A stretch of DNA of 64,000 nucleotides from Burkholderiaceae bacterium (GTDB lineage Bacteria; Pseudomonadota; Gammaproteobacteria; Burkholderiales; Burkholderiaceae_B), in the NCBI GenBank assembly GCA_021208885.1, contig JAJOJF010000048.1:1-64000 (forward strand), in the 5' to 3' direction. Positions within the stretch are counted from its first letter, which is position 1; each line of letters opens with the position of its first letter. Of this stretch, positions 26,054 through 38,255 are shown one piece after another. A program made the position numbers and the translations under genes. The notes beneath the pieces are model-generated. The model searched no databases and was not told the origin of the DNA. It worked only from the letters and a program-made list of their open reading frames with translations.

Positions 26054-26674
26054 ATGTCCAGACTTTCCACCCTGCAACAGAATTTGCTTGATGTGCTGGG
26101 TCAAGACGCTGATGTGGTGATGGCGTATGACGAACTGACGCTGACCGTGCCTGCTGACCAGTGGGTGGCGATAGCTGAGCGACTGCGTGATGAACCGAGT
26201 CTGAAGTTTGAGTCCTGTATTGATTTATGCGGCGTCGACTATTTGACATATGGACAAGGCAAAGAAGGACAGCCCGAGGCCCCGATGCCTGTGTTTCCTG
26301 CCCGGTTTTCTGTAGTCGCCCAGTTAATGTCGCTCACTCACAACTGGCGCTTGCGCGTTCGTACATGGCCAAGTGACAGTGAGTTTCCAGTGCTGGATTC
26401 TTTGGTCAATGTTTGGCCGGCAGCAAACTGGTACGAGCGTGAAGCATTTGACCTCTTTGGTATCGTGTTTGCAGGTCACCCGGACCTGCGCCGCATTCTC
26501 ACGGACTACGGATTTATTGGCCATCCGTTTCGCAAAGACTTCCCGATTTATGGCAACGTTGAAATGCGTTATGACCCTGAGCAGGGGCGTGTGGTCTATC
26601 AGCCTGTCACGATTGAGCCGCGCGAAATTATTCCGCGAGTCATCCGTGAAGACGGCTACGGTGTGGGGCGTTAA
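26054..26674 (+). CDS. nuoC: NADH-quinone oxidoreductase subunit C
   Basis: 206 residues, the separate 30-kDa subunit of the hydrophilic arm (not fused to NuoD as in E. coli). Signature [34 protein letters not shown] precedes the ATG. It ends 2 bp before nuoD. Confidence 0.95.
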   Translation: MSRLSTLQQNLLDVLGQDADVVMAYDELTLTVPADQWVAIAERLRDEPSLKFESCIDLCGVDYLTYGQGKEGQPEAPMPVFPARFSVVAQLMSLTHNWRLRVRTWPSDSEFPVLDSLVNVWPAANWYEREAFDLFGIVFAGHPDLRRILTDYGFIGHPFRKDFPIYGNVEMRYDPEQGRVVYQPVTIEPREIIPRVIREDGYGVGR

Positions 26675-26676
26675 TC

Positions 26677-27933
26677 ATGGCTGAAATCAAAAACTACACC
26701 TTGAACTTTGGCCCTCAGCACCCGGCAGCCCACGGCGTGTTGCGTCTGGTGCTTGAGCTTGATGGCGAAGTGATCCAGCGTGCTGACCCCCATATTGGGC
26801 TTTTACACCGCGCCACTGAAAAACTCGCAGAGCATCGGACATTCATTCAGGCCTTGCCCTACATGGATCGTCTGGACTACGTGTCCATGATGTGTAACGA
26901 ACACGCCTACGTCATGGCCATCGAGAAACTCATGGGTGTCACGCCACCATTGCGTGCACAGTACATCCGTGTGATGTTCGATGAAATCACCCGGATTCTC
27001 AACCACCTGATGTCCTTGGGTTCGCATGCCTTGGACGTGGGCGCCATGGCGGTGTTTTTGTATGCCTTCCGCGAGCGCGAAGACCTGATGGATTGCTACG
27101 AGGCTGTCTCCGGTGCGCGTATGCACGCAGCCTATTACCGTCCGGGCGGTGTGTACCGCGACCTGCCCGACAGCATGCCGCAGTTTCATGGACCGTCAAA
27201 ATTCCGTTCCGAGAAAGATATCAAGTTTATTAACGATGCCCGTTCGGGGTCGTTGCTGGACTTCATTGAAGACTTCACCAACCGCTTTCCTGCGTGTGTC
27301 GATGAGTACGAGACACTCCTGACCGACAACCGTATCTGGAAGCAACGGTTGGTTGGCATTGGCGTTGTCGAACCTGAGCGTGCCAAGGCGCTTGGATTTA
27401 CTGGCCCGATGTTGCGTGGTTCAGGCGTGGCCTGGGACTTGCGCAAGATGCAGCCGTATGAGGTCTATGACCGCATGGAGTTTGACGTGCCGGTTGGTGT
27501 CAATGGCGACTCGTATGATCGCTATCTAGTGCGGGTGGCCGAAATGCGTGAGAGTAATCGCATCATTGCGCAGTGCGTGCAGTGGCTACGCAACAACCCT
27601 GGTCCGGTGATGCTCGATAACCACAAGGTGACACCACCACATCGCACCGACATGAAAACCAACATGGAAGAGCTGATCCATCACTTTAAGCTCTTTACTG
27701 AAGGTTTTCATGTGCCTGAGGGCGAGGTTTACAGTGCCGTTGAGCACCCCAAGGGTGAATTCGGTATTTATCTGGTGTCTGATGGCGCCAACAAGCCTTA
27801 CCGTCTGAAGATCCGTGCGCCAGGGTTTGCTCATCTGCAGTCCCTTGATGAGATGACACGGGGTCATATGTTGGCTGATGCGGTAACCGTGATTGGCACC
27901 CAGGATATTGTGTTTGGTGAGATTGATCGTTGA
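26677..27933 (+). CDS. nuoD: NADH-quinone oxidoreductase subunit D
   Basis: 418 residues, the 49-kDa subunit forming the quinone pocket with NuoB. Seen: [40 protein letters not shown]-type segment [12 protein letters not shown], and C-terminal [23 protein letters not shown]. Confidence 0.96.
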   Translation: MAEIKNYTLNFGPQHPAAHGVLRLVLELDGEVIQRADPHIGLLHRATEKLAEHRTFIQALPYMDRLDYVSMMCNEHAYVMAIEKLMGVTPPLRAQYIRVMFDEITRILNHLMSLGSHALDVGAMAVFLYAFREREDLMDCYEAVSGARMHAAYYRPGGVYRDLPDSMPQFHGPSKFRSEKDIKFINDARSGSLLDFIEDFTNRFPACVDEYETLLTDNRIWKQRLVGIGVVEPERAKALGFTGPMLRGSGVAWDLRKMQPYEVYDRMEFDVPVGVNGDSYDRYLVRVAEMRESNRIIAQCVQWLRNNPGPVMLDNHKVTPPHRTDMKTNMEELIHHFKLFTEGFHVPEGEVYSAVEHPKGEFGIYLVSDGANKPYRLKIRAPGFAHLQSLDEMTRGHMLADAVTVIGTQDIVFGEIDR

Positions 27934-27959
27934 TCAGCCAGAAATTGGATAGATTGAAC

Positions 27960-28451
27960 ATGTTGCTTTCAGAACAGGCATACAAAAAGATTGACCGGGA
28001 GCTTGCCAAGTATCCCGACGATCAGAAGCAGTCGGCCATCATGGCTGCCTTGGCGATTGCGCAGGAAGAAAAAGGCTGGGTGTCTCCTGAGGTTATCGAA
28101 GATGTAGCCAAGTATTTGGGTCAGCCCCCAATTCTGGTGCAAGAAAATGCGACCTTCTACAACATGTTTGACGTTAAACCTGTCGGCCGCTTCAAGATCA
28201 CCGTTTGCACCAACTTGCCCTGTGCCTTGCGCGATGGTGAAAAAACCATGGACTACATCAAGCAAAAGCTTGGCATTCAAGTCGGTCAAACGACACCTGA
28301 TGGGCAATTCACGCTGGTTGAAGGTGAATGCATGGGTGCTTGTGGTGATTCGCCAGTGTTGCTGGTTAACAACCAACACATGTGTGTACGCATGGCCCCG
28401 GAAAAAATTGATGCGATGTTGACTGAACTGTCAGCAGTCAAGGAGGCATGA
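27960..28451 (+). CDS. nuoE: NADH-quinone oxidoreductase subunit E
   Basis: 163 residues from ATG 27960; the track TTG at 27930 overlaps the nuoD stop and adds 10 residues. Binds the 2Fe-2S cluster N1a through CTNLPC and CMGAC. The usual EVATFYNM is here ENATFYNM. Confidence 0.94.
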   Translation: MLLSEQAYKKIDRELAKYPDDQKQSAIMAALAIAQEEKGWVSPEVIEDVAKYLGQPPILVQENATFYNMFDVKPVGRFKITVCTNLPCALRDGEKTMDYIKQKLGIQVGQTTPDGQFTLVEGECMGACGDSPVLLVNNQHMCVRMAPEKIDAMLTELSAVKEA

Positions 28452-29815
28452 GCGTGAGTATCTCAGCTGTTTTGGAGAAGTATTCACAGGGGCTTGATCC
28501 CGCACCGCAGGGTGACCTGGCTAATTCGATGGCCTTGCACGGTCGTCATATTTCGCCTCAGATCATGGCTGATCTCGATGGCAAGAATTGGCGTTTGGCG
28601 GATTACGTCAAGCGTGGCGGCTATGAGGCACTGAAAAAAGTGCTCACCATGAAGCCTGAGGACGTGATTGCTGAAATCAAGACATCAGGTTTGCGTGGTC
28701 GTGGAGGCGCCGGGTTTCCAACCGGGTTGAAGTGGAGTTTCATGCCGCGCACCTTTCCCGGTCAAAAGTATCTGGTTTGTAACTCAGACGAGGGTGAGCC
28801 TGGCACGTTTAAAGACCGCGATATCTTGCGCTTGAACCCACATATTGTGATTGAGGGAATGGCCATTGGTGCCTATTGCATGGGTGTGTCCGTTGGCTAC
28901 AACTACATCCACGGCGAGATCTTCGAGGTCTACGAGCGGTTTGAAGAGGCGTTGGAAGAGGCTCGTGCCGCAGGATTTCTCGGTAACAAGATTCTCGGTT
29001 CGGACTTCAGTTTCGAATTGCATGCGTTTCACGGTTATGGCGCGTACATCTGTGGGGAAGAGACGGCGCTGCTAGAGTCGCTCGAAGGCAAGAAGGGTCA
29101 ACCACGCTTCAAGCCCCCATTTCCGGCGAGTTTTGGTCTATACGGCAAACCGACCACGATTAATAACACCGAAACGTTTGCTGCTGTGCCCTGGATCATC
29201 CGTAACAGCGGTCAGGCATACCTGGATGTGGGCATCCCCAACAACGGTGGTACAAAGTTGTTCTCGGTGTCAGGTGATGTCGAGATGCCAGGTAACTACG
29301 AAGTGCCGTTGGGCACGCCGTTTTCCAAGCTACTGGAGCTGTGTGGTGGCATGCGTGGCGGCCGCAAACTGAAGGCCGTCATTCCCGGTGGGTCAAGCGC
29401 GCCGGTCATCCCCGGCGACATCATGATGGATACCACCATGGATTACGACGCGATTGCCAAGGCTGGATCGATGCTCGGTTCAGGTGCAGTTATCGTGATG
29501 GATGAAACGCGTTGCATGGTGAAGTCCTTGTTGCGCTTGTCGTACTTCTACTATGAAGAAAGTTGTGGCCAGTGCACACCGTGTCGTGAAGGCACGGGTT
29601 GGCTTTATCGAATGGTGCATCGTATTGAGCACGGCAAAGGCCGCCCGGAAGATCTGGAGTTGCTTGATTCGGTCGCCGGCAACATCATGGGCCGCACGAT
29701 TTGCGCGCTCGGTGATGCTGCCGCCATGCCTGTGCGAGGGTTCCTAAAGCACTACCGTGACGAATTCGCCTATCACATCGAGAACAAGCGATGTGTCGTG
29801 GCTCCTTACCTTTGA
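28448..29815 (+). CDS. nuoF: NADH-quinone oxidoreductase subunit F
   Basis: 455 residues. NADH and FMN site [20 protein letters not shown] loop EPGTFKDRD; cluster N3 ligands [12 protein letters not shown] and a later Cys. AAGGAGG sits one base before ATG 28448 but seven before GTG 28454, so translation may begin two codons later. The N-terminal 30 residues before LHGRHI are longer than in E. coli. Confidence 0.95.
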   Translation: MSVSISAVLEKYSQGLDPAPQGDLANSMALHGRHISPQIMADLDGKNWRLADYVKRGGYEALKKVLTMKPEDVIAEIKTSGLRGRGGAGFPTGLKWSFMPRTFPGQKYLVCNSDEGEPGTFKDRDILRLNPHIVIEGMAIGAYCMGVSVGYNYIHGEIFEVYERFEEALEEARAAGFLGNKILGSDFSFELHAFHGYGAYICGEETALLESLEGKKGQPRFKPPFPASFGLYGKPTTINNTETFAAVPWIIRNSGQAYLDVGIPNNGGTKLFSVSGDVEMPGNYEVPLGTPFSKLLELCGGMRGGRKLKAVIPGGSSAPVIPGDIMMDTTMDYDAIAKAGSMLGSGAVIVMDETRCMVKSLLRLSYFYYEESCGQCTPCREGTGWLYRMVHRIEHGKGRPEDLELLDSVAGNIMGRTICALGDAAAMPVRGFLKHYRDEFAYHIENKRCVVAPYL

Positions 29816-29827
29816 TTTGGATTGACC

Positions 29828-32158
29828 ATGGTTGAACTAACCATTGATGGCAAGAATGTAGAAGTGCCTGAGGGCAGTATGGTGATGCATGCTGCGCACA
29901 AGTTGGGTATCTATGTGCCACATTTCTGCTATCACAAGAAGCTTTCGATCGCAGCCAACTGCCGCATGTGTTTGGTCGAGGTTGAAAAAGCGCCCAAAGC
30001 GTTGCCCGCGTGCGCCACGCCAGCCACCAACGGCATGATTGTGCATACCTGTTCCGAGAAAGCGATCGCTGCACAGAAGTCGGTGATGGAGTTCTTGCTG
30101 ATCAACCATCCGCTTGATTGTCCGATCTGCGACCAGGGCGGCGAATGCCAGCTGCAAGATTTGGCGGTTGGTTACGGTGGTTCAGCTTCACGCTACGAAG
30201 AAGAAAAGCGCGTGGTGTTCCACAAGGATTTGGGCCCGTTGGTGTCGGCCGAAGAAATGTCACGCTGTATTCATTGCACCCGCTGCGTGCGATTCGGTCA
30301 GGAAATTGCCGGTGTGATGGAACTCGGCATGCTCAATCGCGGTGAGCATTCGGAGATCACGACATTTGTGGGTCGTTCGATTGAGTCTGAGCTCTCAGGC
30401 AACATGATCGACATTTGTCCGGTCGGTGCGCTGACTTCCAAGCCGTTCCGTTATTCGGCCAGAACCTGGGAGTTGGCGCGTCGCAAGTCGGTGTCACCGC
30501 ATGACAGCTTGGGTGCCAATCTGGTTGTGCAGGTCAAGCGTGACGAAGTGATGCGTATTGTCCCGTTTGAGAACGAAGACATCAACGAGTGCTGGATCAG
30601 CGATCGTGATCGTTTTGCGTACGAGGGCTTGCGCGAGGATCGTCTTGAGTCGCCTATGATCAAGGGCGACGACGGTGTTTGGCGTGAGGCAAGCTGGGCT
30701 GATGCGCTGCAGGCTGTTGCACAGGGTTTGGCGAACGTTCGTGAAACCATGGGCGCGTCACAGATTGGTTTTATTGGTTCAGAGCAGTGCACCCTAGAAG
30801 AACTCTCGCTGTTGTCGCGATTGGCGCACGGTGTTGGGTCACCAAACATTGATGCGCGGGCTCGCTTGACTGACCCCAATTGGGATGCCGCTCTTGAGGG
30901 CGTACCGTCACTTGGCATGCCGATTGCCGAGTTGGACAATCTGGATCGTGTTCTGGTTGTGGGCTCATTTATGCGGGCTGACCATCCGCTGATGACGCAA
31001 CGTCTGCGTCAGGCTGCTAAACGCGGCACGCAGGTTAGCAGCATTGACTTGGCTGCAGACGATCTGTTGTTGCCATTGTATGGGCGCATGACTGTTGCAC
31101 CGGCTGCGGTGGACCGTGCACTGGCTGAGGTCGCTGTGGCACTTGCCGCTCTCAAAGGAGTTGATGCACCGGCTGCACTGGCTGATGTGGTTGCTTCTGA
31201 CGAGGCTACCCGTATCGCCCAGAGTTTGGCGTCAGGACAAAACGTCGCGGTCTTGTTGGGCAACGCCGCTGCGCACGCCCGTAATGCTTCGCAGCTGGCA
31301 GCCAACGCGCGCTGGATTGCTGAGCAGGCTGGAGGCAAGTTTGGTTTCCTGACCCCGGGCGCCAATACTGTCGGTGTTTATTTGGCTAATGCTTTGCCGG
31401 CTCAGGGTGGCAAGATGGTCAACCAGATGTTGGAGCAGCCACTGGCAGCGTATGTCGTCGTCAACCTAGAGCCCAAGTTCGACACGGCATTAGGGCACTT
31501 GGCAGTTGACAGCTTGCGTGCTTCGAAATTCGCTGTTGCGTTGACGCCTTATCAGTCAGCCGCGCAAGATTGGGCGCATGTCATGTTGCCGATTGGCCCG
31601 TATACCGAGACCTCTGGTACGTTTGTCAATGCCGAGGGCACACCGCAAAGCTTCAAGGCCACCGTGCCGCCGCACGCACAGAGCCGCCCCGGCTGGAAAG
31701 TGCTGCGCGTGCTGGGTAATTTACTGAAACTGCCAGAGTTCGATGAAGAGTCATCGGAAGCGGTGCGTGACGCAGTGTTGACTGGCGGTATTGCGTCCAA
31801 GCTCAGCAATGGCATTAAGACGCCCGTTGGACTATCTAAGGCCGATGGCCGTGATGGCTTGCAGCGTATCGCTGATGTGGCCATTTATCGTTCTGATGCT
31901 ATCGTGCGCCGCGCGCATGCCTTGCAGCAAACCAAAGCGTCTGAGGCACCGGCTGCCCGTATCCACCCTGAAACGCTGACTAGTCTGGGACTTGCCGATT
32001 GTGCCAACGTGAAACTGCGTTCAGGAACTGGTGAGACTGTCGTGTCGGTGCGCGCTGATGCATCAGTGCCGGCCAATTGCGTACGTTTGCCAGTCGGGTT
32101 TGAGTCTTCGGCGGCGCTGGGTTCGGTTCAGTCAGTCTTGCAAATGGAGCGTGCCTGA
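29828..32158 (+). CDS. nuoG: NADH-quinone oxidoreductase subunit G
   Basis: 776 residues from ATG 29828 (the track TTG is two codons earlier). The N-terminal ferredoxin domain has [15 protein letters not shown]; then [18 protein letters not shown] (with the His ligand region), CIHCTRC and a molybdopterin-oxidoreductase-like C-terminal region that binds no molybdenum. Carries several FeS clusters of the electron wire. The stop shares its last base with the nuoH ATG. Confidence 0.95.
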   Translation: MVELTIDGKNVEVPEGSMVMHAAHKLGIYVPHFCYHKKLSIAANCRMCLVEVEKAPKALPACATPATNGMIVHTCSEKAIAAQKSVMEFLLINHPLDCPICDQGGECQLQDLAVGYGGSASRYEEEKRVVFHKDLGPLVSAEEMSRCIHCTRCVRFGQEIAGVMELGMLNRGEHSEITTFVGRSIESELSGNMIDICPVGALTSKPFRYSARTWELARRKSVSPHDSLGANLVVQVKRDEVMRIVPFENEDINECWISDRDRFAYEGLREDRLESPMIKGDDGVWREASWADALQAVAQGLANVRETMGASQIGFIGSEQCTLEELSLLSRLAHGVGSPNIDARARLTDPNWDAALEGVPSLGMPIAELDNLDRVLVVGSFMRADHPLMTQRLRQAAKRGTQVSSIDLAADDLLLPLYGRMTVAPAAVDRALAEVAVALAALKGVDAPAALADVVASDEATRIAQSLASGQNVAVLLGNAAAHARNASQLAANARWIAEQAGGKFGFLTPGANTVGVYLANALPAQGGKMVNQMLEQPLAAYVVVNLEPKFDTALGHLAVDSLRASKFAVALTPYQSAAQDWAHVMLPIGPYTETSGTFVNAEGTPQSFKATVPPHAQSRPGWKVLRVLGNLLKLPEFDEESSEAVRDAVLTGGIASKLSNGIKTPVGLSKADGRDGLQRIADVAIYRSDAIVRRAHALQQTKASEAPAARIHPETLTSLGLADCANVKLRSGTGETVVSVRADASVPANCVRLPVGFESSAALGSVQSVLQMERA

Positions 32159-33231
32159 TGGACTTGCTCAATGTCATTAACCAGTTTGGTACCGATCTCA
32201 TCGGCCCGACCCCCTGGCTGGTGGTCTGGACGCTCATCAAGATCATTGTGATTGCATTGCCGGTCATCATTTCTGTTGCTTACCTGACGTATTGGGAGCG
32301 CAAGATGATCGGTTTCATGCATGTTCGCCTTGGACCAAACCGTGTCGGTTTTAGAGGGGCGCTACAACCGTTTGCCGATGTATTGAAACTTCTGACGAAG
32401 GAAGTGATTGTTCCAAGTCAGGCCAATAAGATTCTGTTTATCTTGGCGCCTGTGGTCGTTTTGATGCCGGCGCTGGCAGCTTGGGCGGTTGTGCCGTTTG
32501 GACCCGAGGTGGTTTTAGCGGACGTTAATGCTGGTCTGCTGTACATCATGGCGATTACCTCCATTGGCGTGTACGGTGTGATCGTCGCCGGTTGGGCATC
32601 GAACTCGAAGTACGCATTTCTGGCTGCCATGCGTGCATCAGCTCAGATGATTTCTTATGAGCTGGCAATTGGCTTTGTGTTGGTCACAGTATTGCTCGTG
32701 TCTGGCAGCTTGAACATGTCGGAGATCGTCAACGTTCAGAACCGCGGCTACTTCGCTGACATGGGATTGACGTTCCTCTCCTGGAACTGGTTGCCATTGT
32801 TGCCGCTATTTGTGATTTATGTCGTCTCGGCTGTCGCTGAAACAAACCGTCACCCGTTCGACGTGGTGGAAGGTGAATCCGAGATCGTGGCTGGCCACAT
32901 GGTTGAATACTCAGGCATGGCGTTTGCTCTGTTTTTCTTGGGTGAATACGCCAATATGATTTTGTTGTCTTGTTTGGCTTCGATCATGTTCCTGGGCGGT
33001 TGGGCGCCACCTGTTGATATCGCCATCCTGCACTGGATTCCGGGATGGTTGTGGTTGGGCATCAAGACCTTCTGTGTGGTGTCCCTATTTATCTGGTTCA
33101 GGGCTTCCTTCCCACGTTATCGCTATGACCAGATCATGCGTCTGGGCTGGAAAATCTTTATTCCACTGACCGGTGTCTGGTTGGTGGTGGTGGCGATCTG
33201 GATGCAGACGCCGTTCAATATCTGGGACTGA
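32158..33231 (+). CDS. nuoH: NADH-quinone oxidoreductase subunit H
   Basis: 357 residues, eight membrane helices; with NuoB and NuoD forms the quinone channel. Conserved [30 protein letters not shown], and the acidic loop [19 protein letters not shown]. Confidence 0.96.
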   Translation: MDLLNVINQFGTDLIGPTPWLVVWTLIKIIVIALPVIISVAYLTYWERKMIGFMHVRLGPNRVGFRGALQPFADVLKLLTKEVIVPSQANKILFILAPVVVLMPALAAWAVVPFGPEVVLADVNAGLLYIMAITSIGVYGVIVAGWASNSKYAFLAAMRASAQMISYELAIGFVLVTVLLVSGSLNMSEIVNVQNRGYFADMGLTFLSWNWLPLLPLFVIYVVSAVAETNRHPFDVVEGESEIVAGHMVEYSGMAFALFFLGEYANMILLSCLASIMFLGGWAPPVDIAILHWIPGWLWLGIKTFCVVSLFIWFRASFPRYRYDQIMRLGWKIFIPLTGVWLVVVAIWMQTPFNIWD

Positions 33232-33259
33232 GCGCGGACCAAAGGCAAAGAGGCAAGCG

Positions 33260-33748
33260 ATGGAAGCGATCAAGGATTTTTTTGGGAGTTTGATGCTCTT
33301 GGAATTGCTCAAGGGCATGAAGCTGACCGGCAAGTATTTTTTTAAGCGCAAGATCACTTTGCGCTACCCCTATGAGAAAACGCCGATGTCGCCACGTTTT
33401 CGTGGCTTGCACGCGTTGCGTCGCTATCCCAATGGGGAGGAGCGTTGCATTGCTTGCAAGCTTTGCGAAGCGGTTTGTCCTGCGCTAGCGATCACGATTG
33501 AGTCAGCTGTTCGTGAAGACGGCACGCGCCGCACCACGCGCTATGACATTGATTTAACCAAGTGCATTTTCTGTGGGTTCTGTGAGGAAAGTTGCCCGGT
33601 TGATTCGATTGTGGAAACCCATATTCACGAGTATCACGGTGAGAAGCGTGGCGATCTGTACTTCACCAAGGATATGTTGTTGGCCGTTGGCGATCGCTAC
33701 GAAACCGAGATTGCACGCAACCGTGCCGCTGATGCACCTTATCGTTAA
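33260..33748 (+). CDS. nuoI: NADH-quinone oxidoreductase subunit I
   Basis: 162 residues from ATG 33260 with AAGAGG upstream; the track start 29 codons earlier reads through the nuoH end. Two 4Fe-4S clusters: [12 protein letters not shown] and [12 protein letters not shown]. Confidence 0.96.
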   Translation: MEAIKDFFGSLMLLELLKGMKLTGKYFFKRKITLRYPYEKTPMSPRFRGLHALRRYPNGEERCIACKLCEAVCPALAITIESAVREDGTRRTTRYDIDLTKCIFCGFCEESCPVDSIVETHIHEYHGEKRGDLYFTKDMLLAVGDRYETEIARNRAADAPYR

Positions 33749-33765
33749 TGGACTGACGACCTGAG

Positions 33766-34386
33766 ATGAATTTCACCACTGTCCTTTTTTACATTCTAGC
33801 TACCGTGCTGGTCGTTGCTGCCTTTCGGGTGGTTACTGCCAAGAGCCCAATCACCGCGGTGTTGTTTTTGATTTTGGCGTTTGCCAATGCCGCGATGCTG
33901 TGGATGCTTCTTGGCGCTGAGTATCTGTCGCTGCTGCTAGTGCTCGTTTATGTGGGCGCGGTGATGGTGTTGTTCTTGTTTGTCGTGATGATGCTCGACG
34001 TGAAGATGGAAGTACTCCGTGAGGGTATGCGACGCTATTTGCCCCTGGGTTTGGTGATCGGTTTGATCATGGTTGCCGAAATGTCGTTTGTCCTAATGCA
34101 ATCCTGGGGTAATGTTGGCCCCGCCGCTGAAATGGCGAGTGACTACAACAACGCCCGTGCCCTTGGTGAGCTGATGTACACCGAGTACATCTATGCGGTC
34201 GAGGTGGGCGCCGTCATTTTGCTGGTTGGCATGATCGCAGCGATTTCCCTGACCCTGCGGCGTCGTAAAGATGTGAAATATAACAATCCAGGTGCTGCGG
34301 TGCGCGTCAAAGCCAAAGACCGTGTGCGCTTGGTTGATCTGAAGCCGCAAGCACCTGTTAACGCCAAATCGGAAGAGAAGTCGTAA
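33766..34386 (+). CDS. nuoJ: NADH-quinone oxidoreductase subunit J
   Basis: 206 residues, five predicted membrane helices in the N-terminal 165 residues, then a charged cytoplasmic tail ([10 protein letters not shown]...). Supports proton translocation by the membrane arm. Stop and nuoK start overlap by one base (TAATG). Confidence 0.94.
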   Translation: MNFTTVLFYILATVLVVAAFRVVTAKSPITAVLFLILAFANAAMLWMLLGAEYLSLLLVLVYVGAVMVLFLFVVMMLDVKMEVLREGMRRYLPLGLVIGLIMVAEMSFVLMQSWGNVGPAAEMASDYNNARALGELMYTEYIYAVEVGAVILLVGMIAAISLTLRRRKDVKYNNPGAAVRVKAKDRVRLVDLKPQAPVNAKSEEKS

Positions 34387-34694
34387 TGGAACTGACCCTG
34401 ACTCATTTTTTGGTGCTAGGTGCCATTCTGTTTGCGATTGGTGTATTTGGCATTTTTTTGAATCGTCGTAATTTGATCGTGCTCTTGATGTCGATCGAAT
34501 TGATGCTCTTGGCGGTGAACATGAATTTTGTGGCGTTTTCAACTTGGATGGGTGACGCCGCGGGCCAAGTGTTTGTGTTTTTTATCTTGACGGTGGCAGC
34601 TGCAGAAGCTGCGATCGGTTTGGCAATTCTGGTGTTGCTGTTTCGTAATGTCAGCAGCATTAACGTTGACGACCTCGACCGCCTGAAGGGTTAA
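34386..34694 (+). CDS. nuoK: NADH-quinone oxidoreductase subunit K
   Basis: 102 residues, three helices with the conserved membrane glutamates ([18 protein letters not shown] and [13 protein letters not shown]) of the proton path. Confidence 0.95.
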   Translation: MELTLTHFLVLGAILFAIGVFGIFLNRRNLIVLLMSIELMLLAVNMNFVAFSTWMGDAAGQVFVFFILTVAAAEAAIGLAILVLLFRNVSSINVDDLDRLKG

Positions 34695-34749
34695 TCCGCA
34701 GAGCTAAAGAACCGATTAAATAAAGCGAAAGCTACAGAAGAACTTACTT

Positions 34750-36753
34750 ATGTCTAGCGTACCTTCTATATACCTCATCATTGCCTTGGCACCATTACTC
34801 GGTGCCGTGCTGGCGGGCCTATTCGGCACGGGCTTTCTCGGTCGGCCCATTAGCCGCTTCATGGCGCACCGAATCACGATTGCTTTGGTGGCCGTGTCAG
34901 CAGTGTTGTCCGTCTATGTGTTGTATGACGTGGTTCAGGGTAATACCTTCGAGGGTACCTGGTACGTTTGGAGCATGATCGGTGACATCAAGCTTGAAAT
35001 TGGCTTTTTGATCGACCCACTCTCGGCGCTCATGATGGTGGTTGTGACCTCGGTGTCACTGATGGTTCACATCTACAGCATTGGCTACATGGCTGATGAT
35101 GATGGTTACGAGCGATTCTTTGCCTACATCTCGCTTTTCACTTTCTCGATGCTGATGTTGGTCATGGCCAACAACATGCTGCAACTTTTCTTTGGTTGGG
35201 AAGCTGTTGGTCTGGTCTCGTATCTCTTGATTGGTTTTTACTTCAAACGTGAGACGGCGATATTTGCCAACATGAAGGCATTTCTGATCAACCGGGTTGG
35301 CGACTTTGGCTTCGTGTTGGGCATTGGTTTGTTGTTCGCGTACGCAGGGTCACTGAACTACGGTGAAGTATTTGCCAAGGCTGACGAGCTCTCGACACTG
35401 ACCTTGCCGGGCACCGACTGGATGCTGCTAACTGTCGCATGTATCTGCCTGTTCATTGGTGCGATGGGTAAATCGGCGCAGGTGCCTCTGCATTCATGGC
35501 TGCCTGACTCTATGGAAGGTCCGACACCGATTTCTGCTTTGATCCATGCTGCTACCATGGTGACTGCCGGTATTTTTATGGTGTCACGTTTCTCGCCCTT
35601 GTTTGAGTTCTCGGACACGGCGCTCTCGCTCATGATCGTGGTGGGTGGCCTTGGGGCCTTGTTCCTCGGCATCCTCGGTGTTGTGCAAAACGACATCAAG
35701 CGTGTCATTGCCTACTCTACGTTATCTCAGCTCGGTTACATGACCGTAGCCTTGGGAGCTTCGGCTTATTCGGTGGCCATCTTCCACATGATGACGCATG
35801 CGTTTTTTAAGGCGCTGTTGTTCTTGGCCGCCGGGTCTGTGATCATGGCCGTGCACCACAATCAGGACATTCGCTATATGGGTGGCCTGCGCAAGTACAT
35901 GCCGATCACCTACATCACGTTCTTGATTGGCGGACTGTCGTTGTCGGCGTTCCCGTTTTTTTCAGGCTTCTATTCTAAAGAGCACATCATTGAAGCAGCG
36001 GGTGCAGCCGGTGTGTGGGGTGCGAACTTTGCCTACATTTGCGTGCTGTTAGGCGCGTTTGTGACGGCGCTCTATACGTTCCGTGTCTTCTTTGTGGTGT
36101 TCCACGGTGAAGAGCGCTATGACCAGGCACCGCATGATGACGAACATGGTCATGATGAACACGCTCATAGCGGTAAGCCCCATGAAACGCCTTGGGTGGT
36201 GACATTGCCTTTGAGCCTGTTGGCCATCCCATCGGTGATTGCGGGCGCCATGTTTGTGAACCCGCTGCTGTTTGGTGACTTTTTCAATTACCTGAATTCA
36301 GTGCAGCACACGGGGCACGATGCCATGCGTGATCTGGCTTCAACCTGGCACGGTTGGTTTGCATACGGACTGCACGCCTTCGTGACCTTGCCGTTCTATC
36401 TGGCACTCGCTGGTGGTTTGACTGCATGGTATTGCTACGTGGTAAATCCGAAGGCGCCGGCAGCGATTGCTAAGTCTTTGTCATTTCTTAAGCCCTTGCT
36501 CGACAACAAGTTTTACTTCGACTGGTTCAACGAGCAGGTCATCTCGCGCGCTGCGCGCTGGTTTGGCAACATGCTTTGGACTAAGGCTGATGAGGGCATT
36601 ATTGATGGCGGCATGGTTAATGGCTCAGCCAAAGTCGTGGGTGTATTTGCTGCGATCAGCCGCCGGCTCCAGTCCGGTTACATCTATCACTATGCATTTG
36701 TCATGATCATTGGTCTGATGGGTCTTATTACTTTTATCTTGGTAACTAAATGA
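34750..36753 (+). CDS. nuoL: NADH-quinone oxidoreductase subunit L
   Basis: 667 residues, MrpA-like antiporter subunit at the end of the membrane arm with the long lateral helix at its C-terminus. Conserved MLQLFFGWEAVGLVSYLLIGFYF, GAMGKSAQVPLHSWLPDSMEGPTP and ALIHAATMVTAG. A His-rich cytoplasmic stretch (HDDEHGHDEHAHSGKPHE) near residue 460 may bind metal; this is common in betaproteobacterial NuoL as far as I recall. Confidence 0.96.
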   Translation: MSSVPSIYLIIALAPLLGAVLAGLFGTGFLGRPISRFMAHRITIALVAVSAVLSVYVLYDVVQGNTFEGTWYVWSMIGDIKLEIGFLIDPLSALMMVVVTSVSLMVHIYSIGYMADDDGYERFFAYISLFTFSMLMLVMANNMLQLFFGWEAVGLVSYLLIGFYFKRETAIFANMKAFLINRVGDFGFVLGIGLLFAYAGSLNYGEVFAKADELSTLTLPGTDWMLLTVACICLFIGAMGKSAQVPLHSWLPDSMEGPTPISALIHAATMVTAGIFMVSRFSPLFEFSDTALSLMIVVGGLGALFLGILGVVQNDIKRVIAYSTLSQLGYMTVALGASAYSVAIFHMMTHAFFKALLFLAAGSVIMAVHHNQDIRYMGGLRKYMPITYITFLIGGLSLSAFPFFSGFYSKEHIIEAAGAAGVWGANFAYICVLLGAFVTALYTFRVFFVVFHGEERYDQAPHDDEHGHDEHAHSGKPHETPWVVTLPLSLLAIPSVIAGAMFVNPLLFGDFFNYLNSVQHTGHDAMRDLASTWHGWFAYGLHAFVTLPFYLALAGGLTAWYCYVVNPKAPAAIAKSLSFLKPLLDNKFYFDWFNEQVISRAARWFGNMLWTKADEGIIDGGMVNGSAKVVGVFAAISRRLQSGYIYHYAFVMIIGLMGLITFILVTK

Positions 36754-38249
36754 TGGCAGGCGAAATAGCATCCTCTCCTATTCCGTGGTTGACGCTTGCG
36801 ATCTTTGTTCCAATCGTTGCCGGTTTGATTCTGCTTGCGGTCGGCCGTGACGACCGACCGGAATTCACTCGCTCCCTGGCCTTGGCAGGTGCGTTAGCTG
36901 GTTTGTTGGTAACCATTCCGCTCTATACCGGATTTGACTCAACGACGGCCGCCATGCAGTTTGTCGAAAAGGTTGAGTGGATCCGTGCCTTTCCGGTCTA
37001 CTATCACTTGGGCATTGACGGCATCTCACTGTGGTTTGTGATCTTGACGGCATTTATCACGTTGATTGTGGTGATTGCCGGTTGGCAGGTGATTACCTAC
37101 CGTATCGCCCAGTACATGGCAGCATTTCTCATCATGTCGGGTCTCATGGTGGGTGTGTTTGCAGCACTTGATGGATTGCTGTTTTATATCTTCTTTGAAG
37201 CAACCCTGATTCCGATGTATATCATCATCGGTGTTTGGGGAGGCCCGAATCGGGTCTACGCTGCGTTTAAGTTCTTCCTGTACACGTTGTTGGGTTCGCT
37301 CCTGACATTGGTGGCCTTTATTTATCTCTGGCAAGCCTCTGGCACCTTCAACATTCTCTATTGGCATCAGTTGCCACTGACGCACCAGGAGCAGGTATTG
37401 ATCTTCCTGGCATTGTTGGCCGCCTTTGCAGTCAAGGTGCCGATGTGGCCGGTGCATACCTGGTTGCCAGATGCTCACCCCGAGGCGCCGACGGGTGGTT
37501 CAGTGGTGCTAGCTGCCATCATGTTGAAACTTGGCGCCTACGGTTTCTTGCGTTTCTCATTGCCGATTGCACCGGATGCATCGCATAGCTTGTCCGGGCT
37601 CATGATTGCTTTGTCGCTGATTGCAGTGATCTACATCGGGTTTGTGGCGATGGTGCAAAAGGACATGAAAAAGCTGGTGGCCTACTCATCGATTGCACAC
37701 ATGGGGTTTGTTACGCTGGGGTTCTTCATCTTCAACATGGCAGGTATCGAAGGCGGCATCATTCAAATGGTGTCGCACGGTTTCGTGTCTGGCGCCATGT
37801 TCCTGTGTATCGGTGTGTTGTATGACCGCATGCACACCCATGAGATCAAGGACTTTGGGGGCGTGATTAATCGCATGCCCAAGTTTGTGACTTTCTTTGT
37901 CCTGTTCTCCATGGCCAATGCTGGCTTGCCTGGCACCAGTGGATTTATTGGTGAGTTTATGGTTATTTTGGGCGCGGTCCAATATGACTTTGTGATTGGC
38001 TTGTTGGCTGCAACTGCTTTGATCCTGGGTGCTGCGTACTCGCTCTGGATGGTCAAGCGCGTCGCTTTTGGTCCGGTGGCCAACGAAGAAGTTAACAAGC
38101 TGACCGATATCACCGGTCGTGAGTTTCTGATTCTGGGTGTGATGGCCGTGATGGTGCTCTATATGGGCATCCACCCCAAACCATTTACTGATGTGATGCA
38201 TGTCTCGGTGCAAGCCTTGCTTGATCACATCGCTATTTCCAAACTGTAA
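36750..38249 (+). CDS. nuoM: NADH-quinone oxidoreductase subunit M
   Basis: 499 residues, antiporter-like proton pump subunit. FFEATLIPMYIIIGVWGG holds the key Glu; VPMWPVHTWLPDAHPEAPTGGSV and the loop lysines are present. ATGATG start overlaps the nuoL stop by four bases. Confidence 0.96.
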   Translation: MMAGEIASSPIPWLTLAIFVPIVAGLILLAVGRDDRPEFTRSLALAGALAGLLVTIPLYTGFDSTTAAMQFVEKVEWIRAFPVYYHLGIDGISLWFVILTAFITLIVVIAGWQVITYRIAQYMAAFLIMSGLMVGVFAALDGLLFYIFFEATLIPMYIIIGVWGGPNRVYAAFKFFLYTLLGSLLTLVAFIYLWQASGTFNILYWHQLPLTHQEQVLIFLALLAAFAVKVPMWPVHTWLPDAHPEAPTGGSVVLAAIMLKLGAYGFLRFSLPIAPDASHSLSGLMIALSLIAVIYIGFVAMVQKDMKKLVAYSSIAHMGFVTLGFFIFNMAGIEGGIIQMVSHGFVSGAMFLCIGVLYDRMHTHEIKDFGGVINRMPKFVTFFVLFSMANAGLPGTSGFIGEFMVILGAVQYDFVIGLLAATALILGAAYSLWMVKRVAFGPVANEEVNKLTDITGREFLILGVMAVMVLYMGIHPKPFTDVMHVSVQALLDHIAISKL

Positions 38250-38255
38250 GCCGCC